Positions 1 to 9,574 of a stretch of 64,000 nt of DNA are shown here, one piece after another. Source of the stretch: Alphaproteobacteria bacterium (GTDB taxonomy: Bacteria > Myxococcota_A > UBA796 > GCA-2862545); contig JACKET010000007.1 in NCBI GenBank assembly GCA_020632875.1, forward strand, positions 310,001 through 374,000. Direction: 5' to 3'. A program made the translations under genes and the position numbers. The notes beneath the pieces were generated by a model. The model did not search any database and had not been told where the DNA came from. It worked only from the letters and a program-made list of their open reading frames with translations. How positions within the stretch are numbered: the stretch's first letter is position 1; each line of letters begins with the position of its first letter.

Positions 1-1
1 G

Positions 2-3000
2 CCCCCGTTCCAGCAGGCCGGCTCCGACTCCTCGTGGCGCGAGATGGCGACGGCGCTGATGAACGAGGCCGCCGTGGCCAGCGACGACGAGCGCGGCGAG
101 CTCCTGTTCCGGGCGGGGTGGATCTACCACCACGAGCTCGCCGACATGTACGGCGCCGAATCGCTCTACCGCGACGGGCTCAACACGGGCAGCCGGAACC
201 CGATGCTCCTGCGCGAGCTGGCCAACGTCTCGGTCGAGCTGTCGCGCTGGAACGACACCGCCGAGCTGCTCCAGGAGCGCGCGGGGCTGCTCGACGGCAT
301 CCCGGCCGCCGAGAGCCTGCGCGAATCGGCCGTCATCCACCTCCGAAAGCTCCAGAACCCGGGGGCCGGGGTCGGGCGGCTGTGGGACTCGCTCGAGGCG
401 AACCCCGACGACTTCGCGTCGCTCGTGCTGCTGCGCGAGCACCTGTCCGACGTGCAGCCCGAGCGGGCGCAGGTCCTCGGGCGCATCGCGGCGCTCTCCG
501 ATGGCGCGGTGGCGTCCGAAGCGCTCTACGAGCAGGGCCGTCTGCTCGAGCAGACCGATGCCGACGAAGCCGAGAAGACCTACCTCGCTTCGCTCGAAGC
601 CCATCCCGCGCAGACGCCCGCGTTCCTGGCGCTCGAGGCGCTGTACGAGAAACGCGGCGACCACGCGGGGCTCGCGGCCCTCTACGAGAGCGAGGCCGCG
701 GTGGGCGGCCCGGGCGCGGGCTGGTGGTACCTGCAGGCCGGCCGGGCGCGGCTCGAAGCGGGCGACACGGGCAAGGGTGAAGCGGCGTTCGCGAACGCCG
801 CCAGCGCGGGGTGGGACTACGCCTTCCGCGAGCGTCAGGGCCGGTTGTTCAAGGCCAGCGCGTGGCCCGAGCTCGCGCAGTCCCTCGAAGAAGAGGCGCT
901 CACCGTCGCGGGTGCCCAGCGCGCCTTCCTGCTGTTCCGCCTGGGCTGGGTGCGCGAGAAGCACCTCTCCGACCTCGATGGCGCGCTCGAGGCGTACCGC
1001 GAGGCCGCGCGCATCGATGCGTCCGCCGTGCCTGCTGCCGATTCGGCGCGTCGGGTGCTGCGCCGGAAGAACGACCCGAAGTCGCTCACCGCCTACCTCG
1101 AAGAGCGCCTGCAGGGCGCAGGCGACGACGCGCTCCGCAAGTCGCTGCTCTTCCGACTCGCCGAGACGGCCGAGGATGCCGGCGATCACGACGCGGCGGC
1201 CAAGTGGTACCGCGCCGTGCTCGCCACCGATCCGGTGAGCGCGTCCGGCCTCGCGGGGCTGTCGCGCTCGCTCGCGCGCACGGGTGGGTTCGCCGAGCTC
1301 CAGGCCATCTACCGGCGTCGGGCCGAGCTCGCCGCGAGCCCCGACCTCAAGGCGCACTTCCTGTTCCGCGCCGCCACCGTGGGCTCGTCCCAGGTCCTCG
1401 ACTCCGAGGTCTCGCTGGCGTGCCATCGCCAGGCGCTCGACGCGGTTCCCGACCACCTCGCATCGCTCGAAGAGGTCGTGCCCCTGCTCGCCGCGGCGAG
1501 CCGGTGGGGCGAGGCGGGCTCGCTGCTGCGGGCTGCTGCCGAGGCCACCGCCGATCGCGAGCTCAAGCTCATCCTGTTCTACCGGGCCGGCCGGCTCTAC
1601 GCGACGCGCACCGAGGATGCCTCCGCCGCGCGCGAGTGCCTGCAGTCGTGCCTCGAGCTCGACGCCGACTTCGAGCCCGCCATCCACCTGACCCTCGATC
1701 TCACCGCGTTCGACGGCGACATCGCGCAGGTGTGCGCCCACTACCGCAGCCAGGCGGCACGGTCCGGCGACAGCGCGCTGCGCGACTGGTCGTGGTTCGC
1801 GAGCGCCGTGATGTCCGGGCTCGTGTCGGATTCCGCGCGCGCCGACCTCCGCACGCTGCTCCAGGCCAACCCGCAGCACGCGGGCGCACGGGCCGCGTGG
1901 GAGCTCGTGTGTCTCGCCAACGACGATCTCGACGCGCTGGCCGACATCTGCCGCAGCGCGCTGATCGGTGCGCCCACGGGGCAGAGCGCGCGAACGTCCG
2001 TGCGGCTCGCCGATCTGCTCGTGCGCCGGGGCCGCACCGAGGATGCGGCGGGGGTCCTCGCGGATCTCGCCACGCTCCAGGTCGACGGCCGCCCGCTGCA
2101 GCCCGCCGCCCGGCTGGCCCAGAAGGCCGGCTCCACCACGGCCGCCGCGGCGCTGCTGAGCGCCATCGACGAGCCGTGGGCCCTGCTCGAGTGCGCCACA
2201 CTGCTCTCGCGCAAGCGCCGCGACCGCGACAATGCCCGTGCGCTGGTGCGCCAGGCGCTCGAGCAGGACGACGCCGATCTCGCCACCGCGCTCGTCGCGG
2301 CGCGGGTCGGGGCCCTCACCGAGGATCGCGAGCTCGTGGCCGAAGGCCAGGCACGCGTCGCCCGGCTCGGCACCCAGGCGGCCATGCGCACCGCCAACGC
2401 GCTGTGGTCCGCGGGGATGCTCGAGGATCTCGAGCGTCCCGACGAGGCGCTCGCGATGTACCGGCTCGCCCTCGGGCTGTGCCCGGATTCCGAGGCCGCC
2501 GCGGCGGGCGCGTTCCGCTGCTTGCTGCCGAAGAACGACGCCGCTGCCATCCGCGAGCTGCACACCGCGGCGCCGAGGCTCGATCCGTTCGGGATCTGCG
2601 CCGCACTCACGATCGCCGGCGACACCGAGGGCGCGATCGCCGTGATCGATGCCGCAGCGAAGAAGAAGCCGATCCTCCCGGCCGTCCTGTACCTCGAGCA
2701 CCTGCAGCAGGGCCGCGAGGACTGGGAGGCCACGTACGCCGTGCTCGAGCGCCGCTCCGCGGTCACCCACGACGAGACGCAGAAGCGCCTCCTCGAGTCG
2801 AAGCGCCGGTGGATCCTGGCCGAGAAGCTCCCGCAGACCGACGCGGCGCTGGCCCACTACACGAAGATCCATGAAGAGACCCCCGAGGATCGCGAGGTCA
2901 CCGAAGCGCTCGCGCGGATCGCGGGCATCCGCGGCGACACCGGGCGGGCGATCGAGCTGCTCGGCGAGCTCGCGACGGGCGCCGCCGACCCCGAAGAGTC

Positions 3001-4711
3001 CGCGCGCTACAAGCGGCGCATCGCCGAGGCCCACATCGCGGTCGGCGCCCGCTCCGAAGCACGTCAGGCCTATCTCGACGCGCTCGACTACGTGACGTCC
3101 GACTCCGAGGCTCTGCTCGGCCTCAAGGCGCTGTCGACCGAAGACAACGACTGGGCCGGGCTCGTTCAGGTCCTCCAGCGCGAGGCGGATCTCGTGGATG
3201 GCGATCGCGAGATCGAGATCCGTCGCGAGATCGCCCAGGTCACCGAGGGCAAGCTCAATCAGGGCCGGGTCGCGATCGACGCCTGGCGAGCGGTCCTCGA
3301 GATCGCGCCCCAGGATCTCGAAGCGCTCCAGCGCCTGCTCGCGCTCTCCGAAGCCGAGGGCGAGTGGGGGGTGTTCATCGAGACGGGCAACGTCCTGTCG
3401 GCGCTCGCCAAGGGCGCCGAACGCACCTCGCTGCTGCGCCGGATCGGCGTCGTGTGCATCGACCAGCTCAAGCGCGACGATGCGATCCGCTACTTCGAGC
3501 AGGCGATCTCCGAGGATCCGCCGGATCTCGAAGCGGCCCAGCGGCTCGAGAAGCTCTACGCCAAGCGCCCCGACTGGAAGGGCGTCGAGCGCGCTCTCGA
3601 CGTGCAGGGCCGCGTCGCGACGACCGACGACGACAAGGTCGCGGCGCTCGAGCGGGCGGCGCGGCTCCAGCTCGAGACCCACCACGATCGCGAAGCCGCG
3701 TCGCGGTACTTCCAGCGCATCCTGAAGATCGCCCCGACGCACGAGGCCTCGCTCCGGTTCATGGCGAGCCACCTGTTCGAGGCCGGGCGGTTCGACGAAG
3801 CCCTGCCGGTCTGCGAGCGGCTCGAGCCGGTCGTCGAGAACGGGCAGGATCTCGAAGACTTCGACACGCGCATGGAGCTCGCGCAGTTCTACTTCTACTT
3901 CGCCGAGATGCTGCGCCTCGCGGGCGACAGCGAGGCTGCGATGGGTCGCTACGCCCGCGCGCTCGAGCTGAACCCCACGCACCTCGCCTCGCTCGAGGCC
4001 GTCGGCCCGCTGTACTGCGACGCCGAGGCCTGGAAGAAGGCCGAGCGCGTGTACCGCCAGCTGCTCCAGCTGTCGGGCGGGCAGGGCGAGCGGCACAAGG
4101 TCGCGGGCACCTACACCCAGCTCGGCCTGGTCGAGCGGGCGCTGGGCAACGCCGACAAGGCGCAGAAGCGGTTCAACAAGGCACTCGAGATCTACCCGAA
4201 CCATGTCGACGCGCTGAAGGGCATGGCGCTGCTGCTCGAAGACCGGGAAGACTGGAGCAACCTGCTCAATATCTACAACAACATCATCTACCACGCGACG
4301 ATCGCCGAAGACGTGATCGACGCTTACATGACGAAGGGCCGGATCCTCGACGATCACATGAGCCGTCCCGACAAGGCCGCGCAGCACTACCAGCGCAGCC
4401 TCGACTTCAAGGCCGACCAGCCCGTCGCGCTCCTCCGGCTCGCCGAGCTCGAGATGCGCAAGGACAACTACCGCGAGGCCGCGAGCCTCGCGGAGCGCGC
4501 GCTGAAGATCGACAGCGAGGACACCGACCGCATCCGCCACCTGCTCCTGCTGACCCAGGCCACGGGCAAGCAGGCGAACGGCAAGCGCGACGAGGCCCAG
4601 ACGCTGCTGGGGCTCGCGCGCAAGGCGCCGGAGGGGCGGTCCGTCGCGGCGGGCGTGCTCGAGGATCTCGAGGGGCTGCGGCAGTACATCAAGGACGCGC
4701 TGCCGAAGTAG
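2..4711 (+). CDS. giant TPR-repeat protein (5' end outside window)
   Basis: The frame is open from base 2, so the gene very probably begins upstream; ATG 44 is only the first internal methionine. About 1570 residues are visible. Almost the whole length is helical tetratricopeptide-like repeats, with recurring patterns such as A-x-x-Y-x-x-A-L-x-x-x-P and W-x-x-A near residues 320-400 and 1290-1500. There is no obvious enzymatic domain and no transmembrane segment in the visible part. Such very large TPR proteins are common in myxobacteria and usually act as protein-interaction scaffolds; the partner is unknown here. The gene is the left member of a convergent pair whose gap holds repeat element A. 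Confidence 0.85.
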   Translation, partial: PPFQQAGSDSSWREMATALMNEAAVASDDERGELLFRAGWIYHHELADMYGAESLYRDGLNTGSRNPMLLRELANVSVELSRWNDTAELLQERAGLLDGIPAAESLRESAVIHLRKLQNPGAGVGRLWDSLEANPDDFASLVLLREHLSDVQPERAQVLGRIAALSDGAVASEALYEQGRLLEQTDADEAEKTYLASLEAHPAQTPAFLALEALYEKRGDHAGLAALYESEAAVGGPGAGWWYLQAGRARLEAGDTGKGEAAFANAASAGWDYAFRERQGRLFKASAWPELAQSLEEEALTVAGAQRAFLLFRLGWVREKHLSDLDGALEAYREAARIDASAVPAADSARRVLRRKNDPKSLTAYLEERLQGAGDDALRKSLLFRLAETAEDAGDHDAAAKWYRAVLATDPVSASGLAGLSRSLARTGGFAELQAIYRRRAELAASPDLKAHFLFRAATVGSSQVLDSEVSLACHRQALDAVPDHLASLEEVVPLLAAASRWGEAGSLLRAAAEATADRELKLILFYRAGRLYATRTEDASAARECLQSCLELDADFEPAIHLTLDLTAFDGDIAQVCAHYRSQAARSGDSALRDWSWFASAVMSGLVSDSARADLRTLLQANPQHAGARAAWELVCLANDDLDALADICRSALIGAPTGQSARTSVRLADLLVRRGRTEDAAGVLADLATLQVDGRPLQPAARLAQKAGSTTAAAALLSAIDEPWALLECATLLSRKRRDRDNARALVRQALEQDDADLATALVAARVGALTEDRELVAEGQARVARLGTQAAMRTANALWSAGMLEDLERPDEALAMYRLALGLCPDSEAAAAGAFRCLLPKNDAAAIRELHTAAPRLDPFGICAALTIAGDTEGAIAVIDAAAKKKPILPAVLYLEHLQQGREDWEATYAVLERRSAVTHDETQKRLLESKRRWILAEKLPQTDAALAHYTKIHEETPEDREVTEALARIAGIRGDTGRAIELLGELATGAADPEESARYKRRIAEAHIAVGARSEARQAYLDALDYVTSDSEALLGLKALSTEDNDWAGLVQVLQREADLVDGDREIEIRREIAQVTEGKLNQGRVAIDAWRAVLEIAPQDLEALQRLLALSEAEGEWGVFIETGNVLSALAKGAERTSLLRRIGVVCIDQLKRDDAIRYFEQAISEDPPDLEAAQRLEKLYAKRPDWKGVERALDVQGRVATTDDDKVAALERAARLQLETHHDREAASRYFQRILKIAPTHEASLRFMASHLFEAGRFDEALPVCERLEPVVENGQDLEDFDTRMELAQFYFYFAEMLRLAGDSEAAMGRYARALELNPTHLASLEAVGPLYCDAEAWKKAERVYRQLLQLSGGQGERHKVAGTYTQLGLVERALGNADKAQKRFNKALEIYPNHVDALKGMALLLEDREDWSNLLNIYNNIIYHATIAEDVIDAYMTKGRILDDHMSRPDKAAQHYQRSLDFKADQPVALLRLAELEMRKDNYREAASLAERALKIDSEDTDRIRHLLLLTQATGKQANGKRDEAQTLLGLARKAPEGRSVAAGVLEDLEGLRQYIKDALPK

Positions 4712-4780
4712 ACCGGGCTCTGCTCGGCGTCGAGCATCACGCAGATGGGCGCGGCCTACGCCCTCCTCCGTGTGGAGGGG

Positions 4781-5310
4781 ATCGAGCTTCGAGCGTTCCG
4801 AGGCATCACGCAGATGACGCAGAAGGACGCAGATGACGCAGAAACGAGGCCGCCCCGGGTCGAGCGTCTTCACGTCCCCGGAGCGCCGAGCGGCCTTCTT
4901 GCGGACCGGATTCGGGACTCACCAGAGCAGGCCGGCGTTTCGGCTGCTCGGGTGATCTTGCTCCGGTCCCGGCCGAATTGTCGACAGATTCCATTCGTTG
5001 AAGCTGCGCAAAACGCGGATCCGTATCCAGTGGGCGGATGACGCAGAAACGAGGCCGTCCCGGGCGGCCCTGATCGCGTCCCCCCGGCGGAATCCATCGG
5101 GCAGATGGTCCCTTCGGGCTGCTCTGGTGAATCCCGATTCCGGTCCGCGGCGAGGCCTACTCTCTCGACTCGAACACCGAGATGTCCCTGGAGAGCCCCC
5201 TCGGCAGCATCCAGGGAAACGATGACGCTCGACCCGTTGACGGCCTTGTTTCTGCGTCATCTGCGTCCTTCTGCGTCATCTGCGTGAGGCCCTGGGACGC
5301 TCGAAGCCCG
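4781..5310. repeat. repeat element A, bounded by long inverted repeats
   Basis: This fills most of the 643-bp gap between convergent genes. A 47-bp left arm (4806-4852), starting TCACGCAGATGACGCAGA, is matched by its reverse complement at 5241-5287 with one mismatch. Weaker symmetry extends outwards on both sides (CTTCGAGCGT blocks near 4786 and 5300). Each arm is itself made of GACGCAGA units spaced 9-10 bp apart. A partial third copy of the arm lies at 5036-5060. The interior block 5119-5155 is identical over 37 bp, in inverted orientation, to 15015-15051 in element B. No credible gene is seen. Confidence 0.85.
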
Positions 5311-5354
5311 ACCCCTTCGGGCGCAGCACGCCGTAGGTCGCTGCAGAAGACCGG

Positions 5355-6341
5355 TCAGCGCCCCCCGAAACGCGAAGTGATGGACGCCCCCACCCCGAGC
5401 ATCGACGCCGCGAACACCACCAGCCAGCCGACCCACGGAAGGCTGCCGATGCACGACAGCAGCACCGTACCGACCAGGAACGTCAGCCAGCGCCCGTGCG
5501 GCTTGTCGGCGAACGGCAGACGGTCGCCGATGGCCTGGCACAGCCCGACGAACCCGAACAGCCACGCCGCGCCGAGCCAGGCGAGCAACAGCGCGCTGAC
5601 GGGAGACCCGAGGCCCAGCGTGAGCAACGCGAACAGCACCGAGAACACCGTCAGCAGCACCGTCGCCAGGGTGCCGAGCACCGCGGACCACAGCGGCCGG
5701 TGTTCGAGGCCCTGCGCGATGCGGTCGACGCGGTTGGGGAACAGCCCGATGACCAGGATGCCCGCGCCCGCGAAGGACAGCAGCAGCACGATGCGGTGGT
5801 AGAGCGACGACAGGAACGACTTCAGCCCCGACTCGGGAGCGACGCGGACCGCCGTGGTGCCCGTGGGGTCTTCGAGGGCCACCTTGTCGCCCAGCACGCG
5901 CCCGCCGTCTTCGACGCGGACCTCGCCGCCGAACGAGAGCGCATCGCCCTCGACCACGCCGCGCGACGTGACCAGCACGCTGCCGCCGAACGCCGTGGCG
6001 TCACCGCGCACGACGCCGTCGATCAGGACGTCGTTGCCGAACGACACGACGTCGCCGACCTCTTCGCCGTTCTCGACCCGCACGCGCTGGCCGAAGCCCA
6101 CGCGCTCGCGGTCGCCCGTTCGCAGGCTGGCGTGCGGCCGGAGCAGCTCTTCGCGCAGGCGGAGGTTCTCGCGGCGCTCTTCGTCGAGGCTCTCGCGGAT
6201 GGCGCGCATCTCGAGGCGGAGCTCGCGCAGGTCGTCGGCCGGCAGCGTGTGCGTGACCTCGATGGCTTCGGGCGGAGCGCTCGGCGGCTCGGCCCACCCG
6301 GGAGCTGCGAGCAGCATGCCCATGGCCGCGACGCCACTCAC
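5355..6341 (-). CDS. bactofilin-like beta-helix membrane protein
   Basis: 328 residues from a GTG start that overlaps the stop of the anti-sigma gene (GTGA). A short hydrophobic signal (residues 5-16, ending GWA) precedes a charged coiled-coil-like stretch (about 30-70). Then come repeated glycine-rich turns of polymer-forming type (VVSFGNDVLIDG, DATAFGGSVLV, DALSFGGEV; about 85-155). The C-terminal half has four strongly hydrophobic segments (about 185-315). The repeats are those of bactofilin/polymer-forming beta-helices; the membrane half suggests anchoring in the inner membrane. As last gene of an ECF sigma/anti-sigma operon it is a likely effector or target of that switch. Confidence 0.7.
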   Translation of the reverse strand: MSGVAAMGMLLAAPGWAEPPSAPPEAIEVTHTLPADDLRELRLEMRAIRESLDEERRENLRLREELLRPHASLRTGDRERVGFGQRVRVENGEEVGDVVSFGNDVLIDGVVRGDATAFGGSVLVTSRGVVEGDALSFGGEVRVEDGGRVLGDKVALEDPTGTTAVRVAPESGLKSFLSSLYHRIVLLLSFAGAGILVIGLFPNRVDRIAQGLEHRPLWSAVLGTLATVLLTVFSVLFALLTLGLGSPVSALLLAWLGAAWLFGFVGLCQAIGDRLPFADKPHGRWLTFLVGTVLLSCIGSLPWVGWLVVFAASMLGVGASITSRFGGR

Positions 6342-6847
6342 GGGAGCCTCCGGCCGGCGAGGCGCAGCGGGGGCTCGGGAAGCGCGTCGGGCCACGCGGC
6401 CCGCGCGAACAGCAGCGCGCTGGCCGCCCCGAGCACGACGGTGACCGGCAGCATCACGATGGGCGAGGGGAGCCCGAGCAGCAGGGCCTTGCCCGCAGCC
6501 GACAGGGCCCCGAGCCACACCATGCCGTGCGACGCGAGGGCGAGCGGCTCGCCGAGCAGGACGAACACGCCGATCGCGGCGACCAACAGCCCGATGCCCA
6601 CGGCGATCTCGAGCTGCGGCGGGCGCTCTTCCTCGGCGGCTGCGGCGAGCACGGCTGCGGCGAGGCCCTCGGGGACCTCGGGGTCTTCCATGGCCGCGAA
6701 GGCCGGGCCCAGCGGCTCGAGACAGGCCGCCCGCGTCGCGCACATCGGGCAGCTGTCGAGGTGCTCGGCGATGTGGATGGAGAGCTGCTCGCCCATCTCG
6801 CCTTCGACGAAGGCGACGAGCAGGTCTTCGGGGACGTGCTCGCTCAT
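6338..6847 (-). CDS. zinc-finger-like transmembrane anti-sigma factor
   Basis: 169 residues. The ATG overlaps the sigma-factor stop (ATGA). The N-terminus carries the anti-sigma zinc-finger pattern H-x-x-x-C-x-x-C (HLDSCPMC, about residues 28-35), the usual ECF-binding ZAS domain. Two or three hydrophobic segments follow (about 83-100, 105-120 and 125-145). Position directly behind an ECF sigma gene and before a membrane protein fits a membrane-bound anti-sigma factor that holds the sigma factor until an envelope signal arrives. The signal cannot be read from the sequence. Confidence 0.8.
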   Translation of the reverse strand: MSEHVPEDLLVAFVEGEMGEQLSIHIAEHLDSCPMCATRAACLEPLGPAFAAMEDPEVPEGLAAAVLAAAAEEERPPQLEIAVGIGLLVAAIGVFVLLGEPLALASHGMVWLGALSAAGKALLLGLPSPIVMLPVTVVLGAASALLFARAAWPDALPEPPLRLAGRRLP

Positions 6848-7401
6848 GACTCGCCTCCCGACTCTTCGTAGATGTCGCGGAGCTTCCGGCGAGCCCGGAA
6901 GATCCGATTCATGACGGTACCCATCGGCAGATCGAGGGCCTCGGCGATCTCGCAGTACTTGAGGTGCTCGAAATGATAGAGCACGAGGACCTCGCGGTAC
7001 ATCGGCGGGAGCCCCTCGAGGGCCGACGAGAGGCGCTCGGCCCGCTCGTTCGTCGAAGCGACCTGCAGCGGCGTGGGCCCGGTGTCGACCGTGTCGCGCG
7101 GCTCGTCCCACACGCGGCGCTTGCGGCGTCGGTGCTCGTCGATGCAGGTGTTGCGGGCGATGCCGAACACCCACGTCGAGAACTTGCGGGACGCGTCGTA
7201 CTGGTCGAGGTTCCGCAGCACCTTCACCAGGGTCTCCTGGGCGGCGTCGCGGGCATCCTCGTCGTTCTTCAGCATGCGCCGACAGAAGCGGTACGTCGGG
7301 GCGGTCCAGCGATCGACCAGCCAGGCCTTCGCGGACTCGTCACCGTCGCGCGCAGCTGCGATGCGTGCGGGCTCGAGGTCTTCGCCATGGTGCAGTCGCA
7401 A
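6844..7401 (-). CDS. ECF-family RNA polymerase sigma factor
   Basis: 185 residues from a TTG start, the only usable start in the frame. Region 2 is clear (AQETLVKVLRNLDQY, FSTWVFGIARN, about residues 54-84). Region 4 holds a helix-turn-helix (YCEIAEALDLPMGTVMNRIFRA, split across about residues 148-172) preceded by an LPPMYREVLVL motif. Length and domain order are typical of group 4 sigma factors. It heads a three-gene overlapping operon with its anti-sigma and a bactofilin-like protein. A GGAACC hexamer on this strand at 7427-7432 resembles an ECF -35 element and could mean autoregulation, but no convincing -10 was found. Confidence 0.9.
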   Translation of the reverse strand: MRLHHGEDLEPARIAAARDGDESAKAWLVDRWTAPTYRFCRRMLKNDEDARDAAQETLVKVLRNLDQYDASRKFSTWVFGIARNTCIDEHRRRKRRVWDEPRDTVDTGPTPLQVASTNERAERLSSALEGLPPMYREVLVLYHFEHLKYCEIAEALDLPMGTVMNRIFRARRKLRDIYEESGGES

Positions 7402-7516
7402 GGCCAGCAGGGGATTCTCCGGGAGGGGTTCCGAACGACGTACGGGGCGGCCGGGTGGGCTATTTCAACTCGTAGGTGGATCTGCTAACGTGACCATGGG
7501 AGGGCGGTCGGACCGG

Positions 7517-8872
7517 ATGGACAAGAACTGGAAGCTCCAGCGCTACAACCGGAAGGACTATTCCGAGCTGGTCGAGTTTCCGGTCGAGATCGTCGGTCGC
7601 GACGGGGTCGTCCGCCGCTACACGTTCGAAGACTCCATCCGCCTGTACCAACGCCGCATCACGTTCGCGCCCATCCGCTACCGCGACATGGAGCTCATCC
7701 GGGCCGAGGTGCATCACTGCCGGTCGCGGATCGACCAGCTCCGCCGCAGCTACTTCCACCGCTTCGGATGGGGCACTCCCGAAGGGCAGCCCGATGCCGA
7801 AGAGGTGTTCGGCGAGCTCGCGGGCGAGCTGGCGGCGTTCGTGTGCCGCGTGCTGCACTGCGATGGCCGTCCCGAGATCCGGTTCGAGCAGCTCCGTGAA
7901 GAAGAGAATGGCGTCAGCACCTGGTACATCACGCCCGAGGGCGCGTCGTCCGGGATGCTGCTCTACGTCCATCGGTTCCAGGGTGGCGAGGCCGACAAGG
8001 TGCGCGAGGGGTTCTTCGGCTCGCTGAAGTCCCTCGAGCGCATGGGCCGCTGCGACGGGGATGGCGAGCGGCTGCTGGCGTTCCACCACACCGTCGACTG
8101 CGGTTTCGTCCTCACGGGGCGCGGTGGCGAGTACCAGTCGCTCATCGCCACGAAAGACGAGATCCCCGCGACGGTCGACCTCACGCCCACCCCGTGGGAC
8201 GAGGTGCTCGAGATGATCCGCCGCGGCGAGCACGAGGTCGCGCTGCGGCGGTGTCGCGCGATGGTGCAGGAACAACCCTGGCACCGGCAGGCGTACATTG
8301 CGGGCGCGATGCTGTCCGTCTACCTGGGCGAGCACGCGGGGGCGGAAGAGCTCGCCCTCGTCGGCAGCCGGTACTTCCGCGAAGACGGCACGCTGCAGTA
8401 CTACCTCGGCGCAGCGCGGCTGCGGCAGGGCAGGGTGGCCGAAGGCGAGGCGTCGCTCCGGCGCGCGCTCGAGCTGTCGCCGGGCCTGGTGGCCGCGCGC
8501 ACGTCGCTGGTCGTGGCATTGCTGCGTCGCCGGGCCTATTCCGAGGCCCTCACGGCGCTCAAGGGCCGCGACCCCGTCAACGTCGACGACAAGCGCGCGG
8601 ATGCCGCGCTCGACCGGCTCGAGACCTGGCTGCGCTGGCGTCGCACCATCCTCGTGCTCGGCGGGCTCCTGGCCGTGCTGGGCCTCGCGACGATTCCGCT
8701 CACCTGGATGGGCGCGTTCCCCGCCGTGGCCGGCCTGGTCGCGCTGGCCCTCGGGTGGTTCGCGTTCCAGCGGCAGGTCGACGCCCTCCTGGCGCGTCAG
8801 CGCGTCGAAGAGGTCCGCCGCGGCCTCCGGCGGCTCGCGCGCACGAAGACCTCCACGCACCTCGTCTCGTAG
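7517..8872 (+). CDS. TPR-containing membrane protein, unknown function
   Basis: 451 residues from ATG 7517 (MDKNWKLQ); an in-frame ATG at 7496 is the alternative, and GGGAGGG lies between them. The N-terminal 220 residues match no family I recognise. Residues about 230-370 form three TPR-like units (GEHEVALRRCRAMVQEQPWH, then similar helices ending at about 370). Two adjacent hydrophobic segments near the C-terminus (about 378-398 and 402-420) imply a membrane hairpin with the TPR part on one side. It is divergent from the ECF sigma operon and 65 bp before grpE. Confidence 0.7.
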   Translation: MDKNWKLQRYNRKDYSELVEFPVEIVGRDGVVRRYTFEDSIRLYQRRITFAPIRYRDMELIRAEVHHCRSRIDQLRRSYFHRFGWGTPEGQPDAEEVFGELAGELAAFVCRVLHCDGRPEIRFEQLREEENGVSTWYITPEGASSGMLLYVHRFQGGEADKVREGFFGSLKSLERMGRCDGDGERLLAFHHTVDCGFVLTGRGGEYQSLIATKDEIPATVDLTPTPWDEVLEMIRRGEHEVALRRCRAMVQEQPWHRQAYIAGAMLSVYLGEHAGAEELALVGSRYFREDGTLQYYLGAARLRQGRVAEGEASLRRALELSPGLVAARTSLVVALLRRRAYSEALTALKGRDPVNVDDKRADAALDRLETWLRWRRTILVLGGLLAVLGLATIPLTWMGAFPAVAGLVALALGWFAFQRQVDALLARQRVEEVRRGLRRLARTKTSTHLVS

Positions 8873-8937
8873 GTCCGCGACGCCGCGACGGTTGACCCGG
8901 CGTGTCCGGGGGTTACCCAACCGCCCTGGAGGACTCC

Positions 8938-9573
8938 ATGGGCGAGCCCGAAGAGCGCAACGAAGAAGCCGCGTCCGCCGATGCCGCGTCCGGCGAGAAG
9001 GCCGAGAAGAGCGACGCCGCCGACTCCCAGCCCACCGAGGTCCCGGCCGAAGAGGTCGAGATCGTCGAGCCCGAGGCGCCGAAGTCCGAGCTCGACATCG
9101 CCCGCGAGCAGCTCGCCGCGGTCCAGGCCCGGCTGCGTACCGTCAGCAAGGCGTACACCGACCTCCAGAACGAGATGCAGGCGTTCCGCGATCGGATGGA
9201 GGCCCAGGCCCACGTCAAGGCCGAGCGACAGGCGTTCGACGCGGTCAGTGCCGTCCTCGAGCCCGTGCAGAACCTGAAGCGCTCGATCTCGGCCCACGGC
9301 GACGACATGGGCTCGCTCGTGAGCGGGCTCGAGATGATCTACAAGCAGTTCATGGATGCCCTCACGAAGCTCGGCCTGGCCGAGGTCCCCGGCGAGGGCG
9401 CCGTGTTCGACCCCAAGTACCACGAAGCCCTCGCCGTGATGCCGGTCGACGACCCCGCGAAAGACGGCCGGGTGCTCGTCGTGCACCAGGGCGGCTTCGT
9501 CGTGAAGGGCAAGGTCCTCCAGGCCGCACAGGTCGTCATCGGCAAGCACGAGGCGCCGGCCGCAGAGGCCTGA
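8938..9573 (+). CDS. grpE: GrpE, nucleotide exchange factor of DnaK
   Basis: 211 residues, ATG with a GGAGG ribosome site 5 bp upstream. An acidic low-complexity N-terminus (1-60) is followed by the long GrpE coiled coil (about 62-135; KAYTDLQNEMQAFRDRM) and the C-terminal beta domain with the signature VFDPKYHEALAVMP. GrpE releases ADP from DnaK during the chaperone cycle in the cytoplasm. No dnaK or dnaJ lies next to it; its neighbour is a DUF4340 protein one base downstream, so the usual heat-shock operon is split. Confidence 0.93.
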   Translation: MGEPEERNEEAASADAASGEKAEKSDAADSQPTEVPAEEVEIVEPEAPKSELDIAREQLAAVQARLRTVSKAYTDLQNEMQAFRDRMEAQAHVKAERQAFDAVSAVLEPVQNLKRSISAHGDDMGSLVSGLEMIYKQFMDALTKLGLAEVPGEGAVFDPKYHEALAVMPVDDPAKDGRVLVVHQGGFVVKGKVLQAAQVVIGKHEAPAAEA

Positions 9574-9574
9574 C

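Noticed and set aside
4745..5802. Open frames of about 60-200 residues through repeat element A
   Set aside because: They run through the repeat arms and interior, have no ribosome site or family match and differ between element copies.
7427..7432. ECF autoregulatory promoter before the sigma gene
   Set aside because: GGAACC fits a -35 element but no -10 sequence at the right spacing was convincing, so it is kept as a note only.
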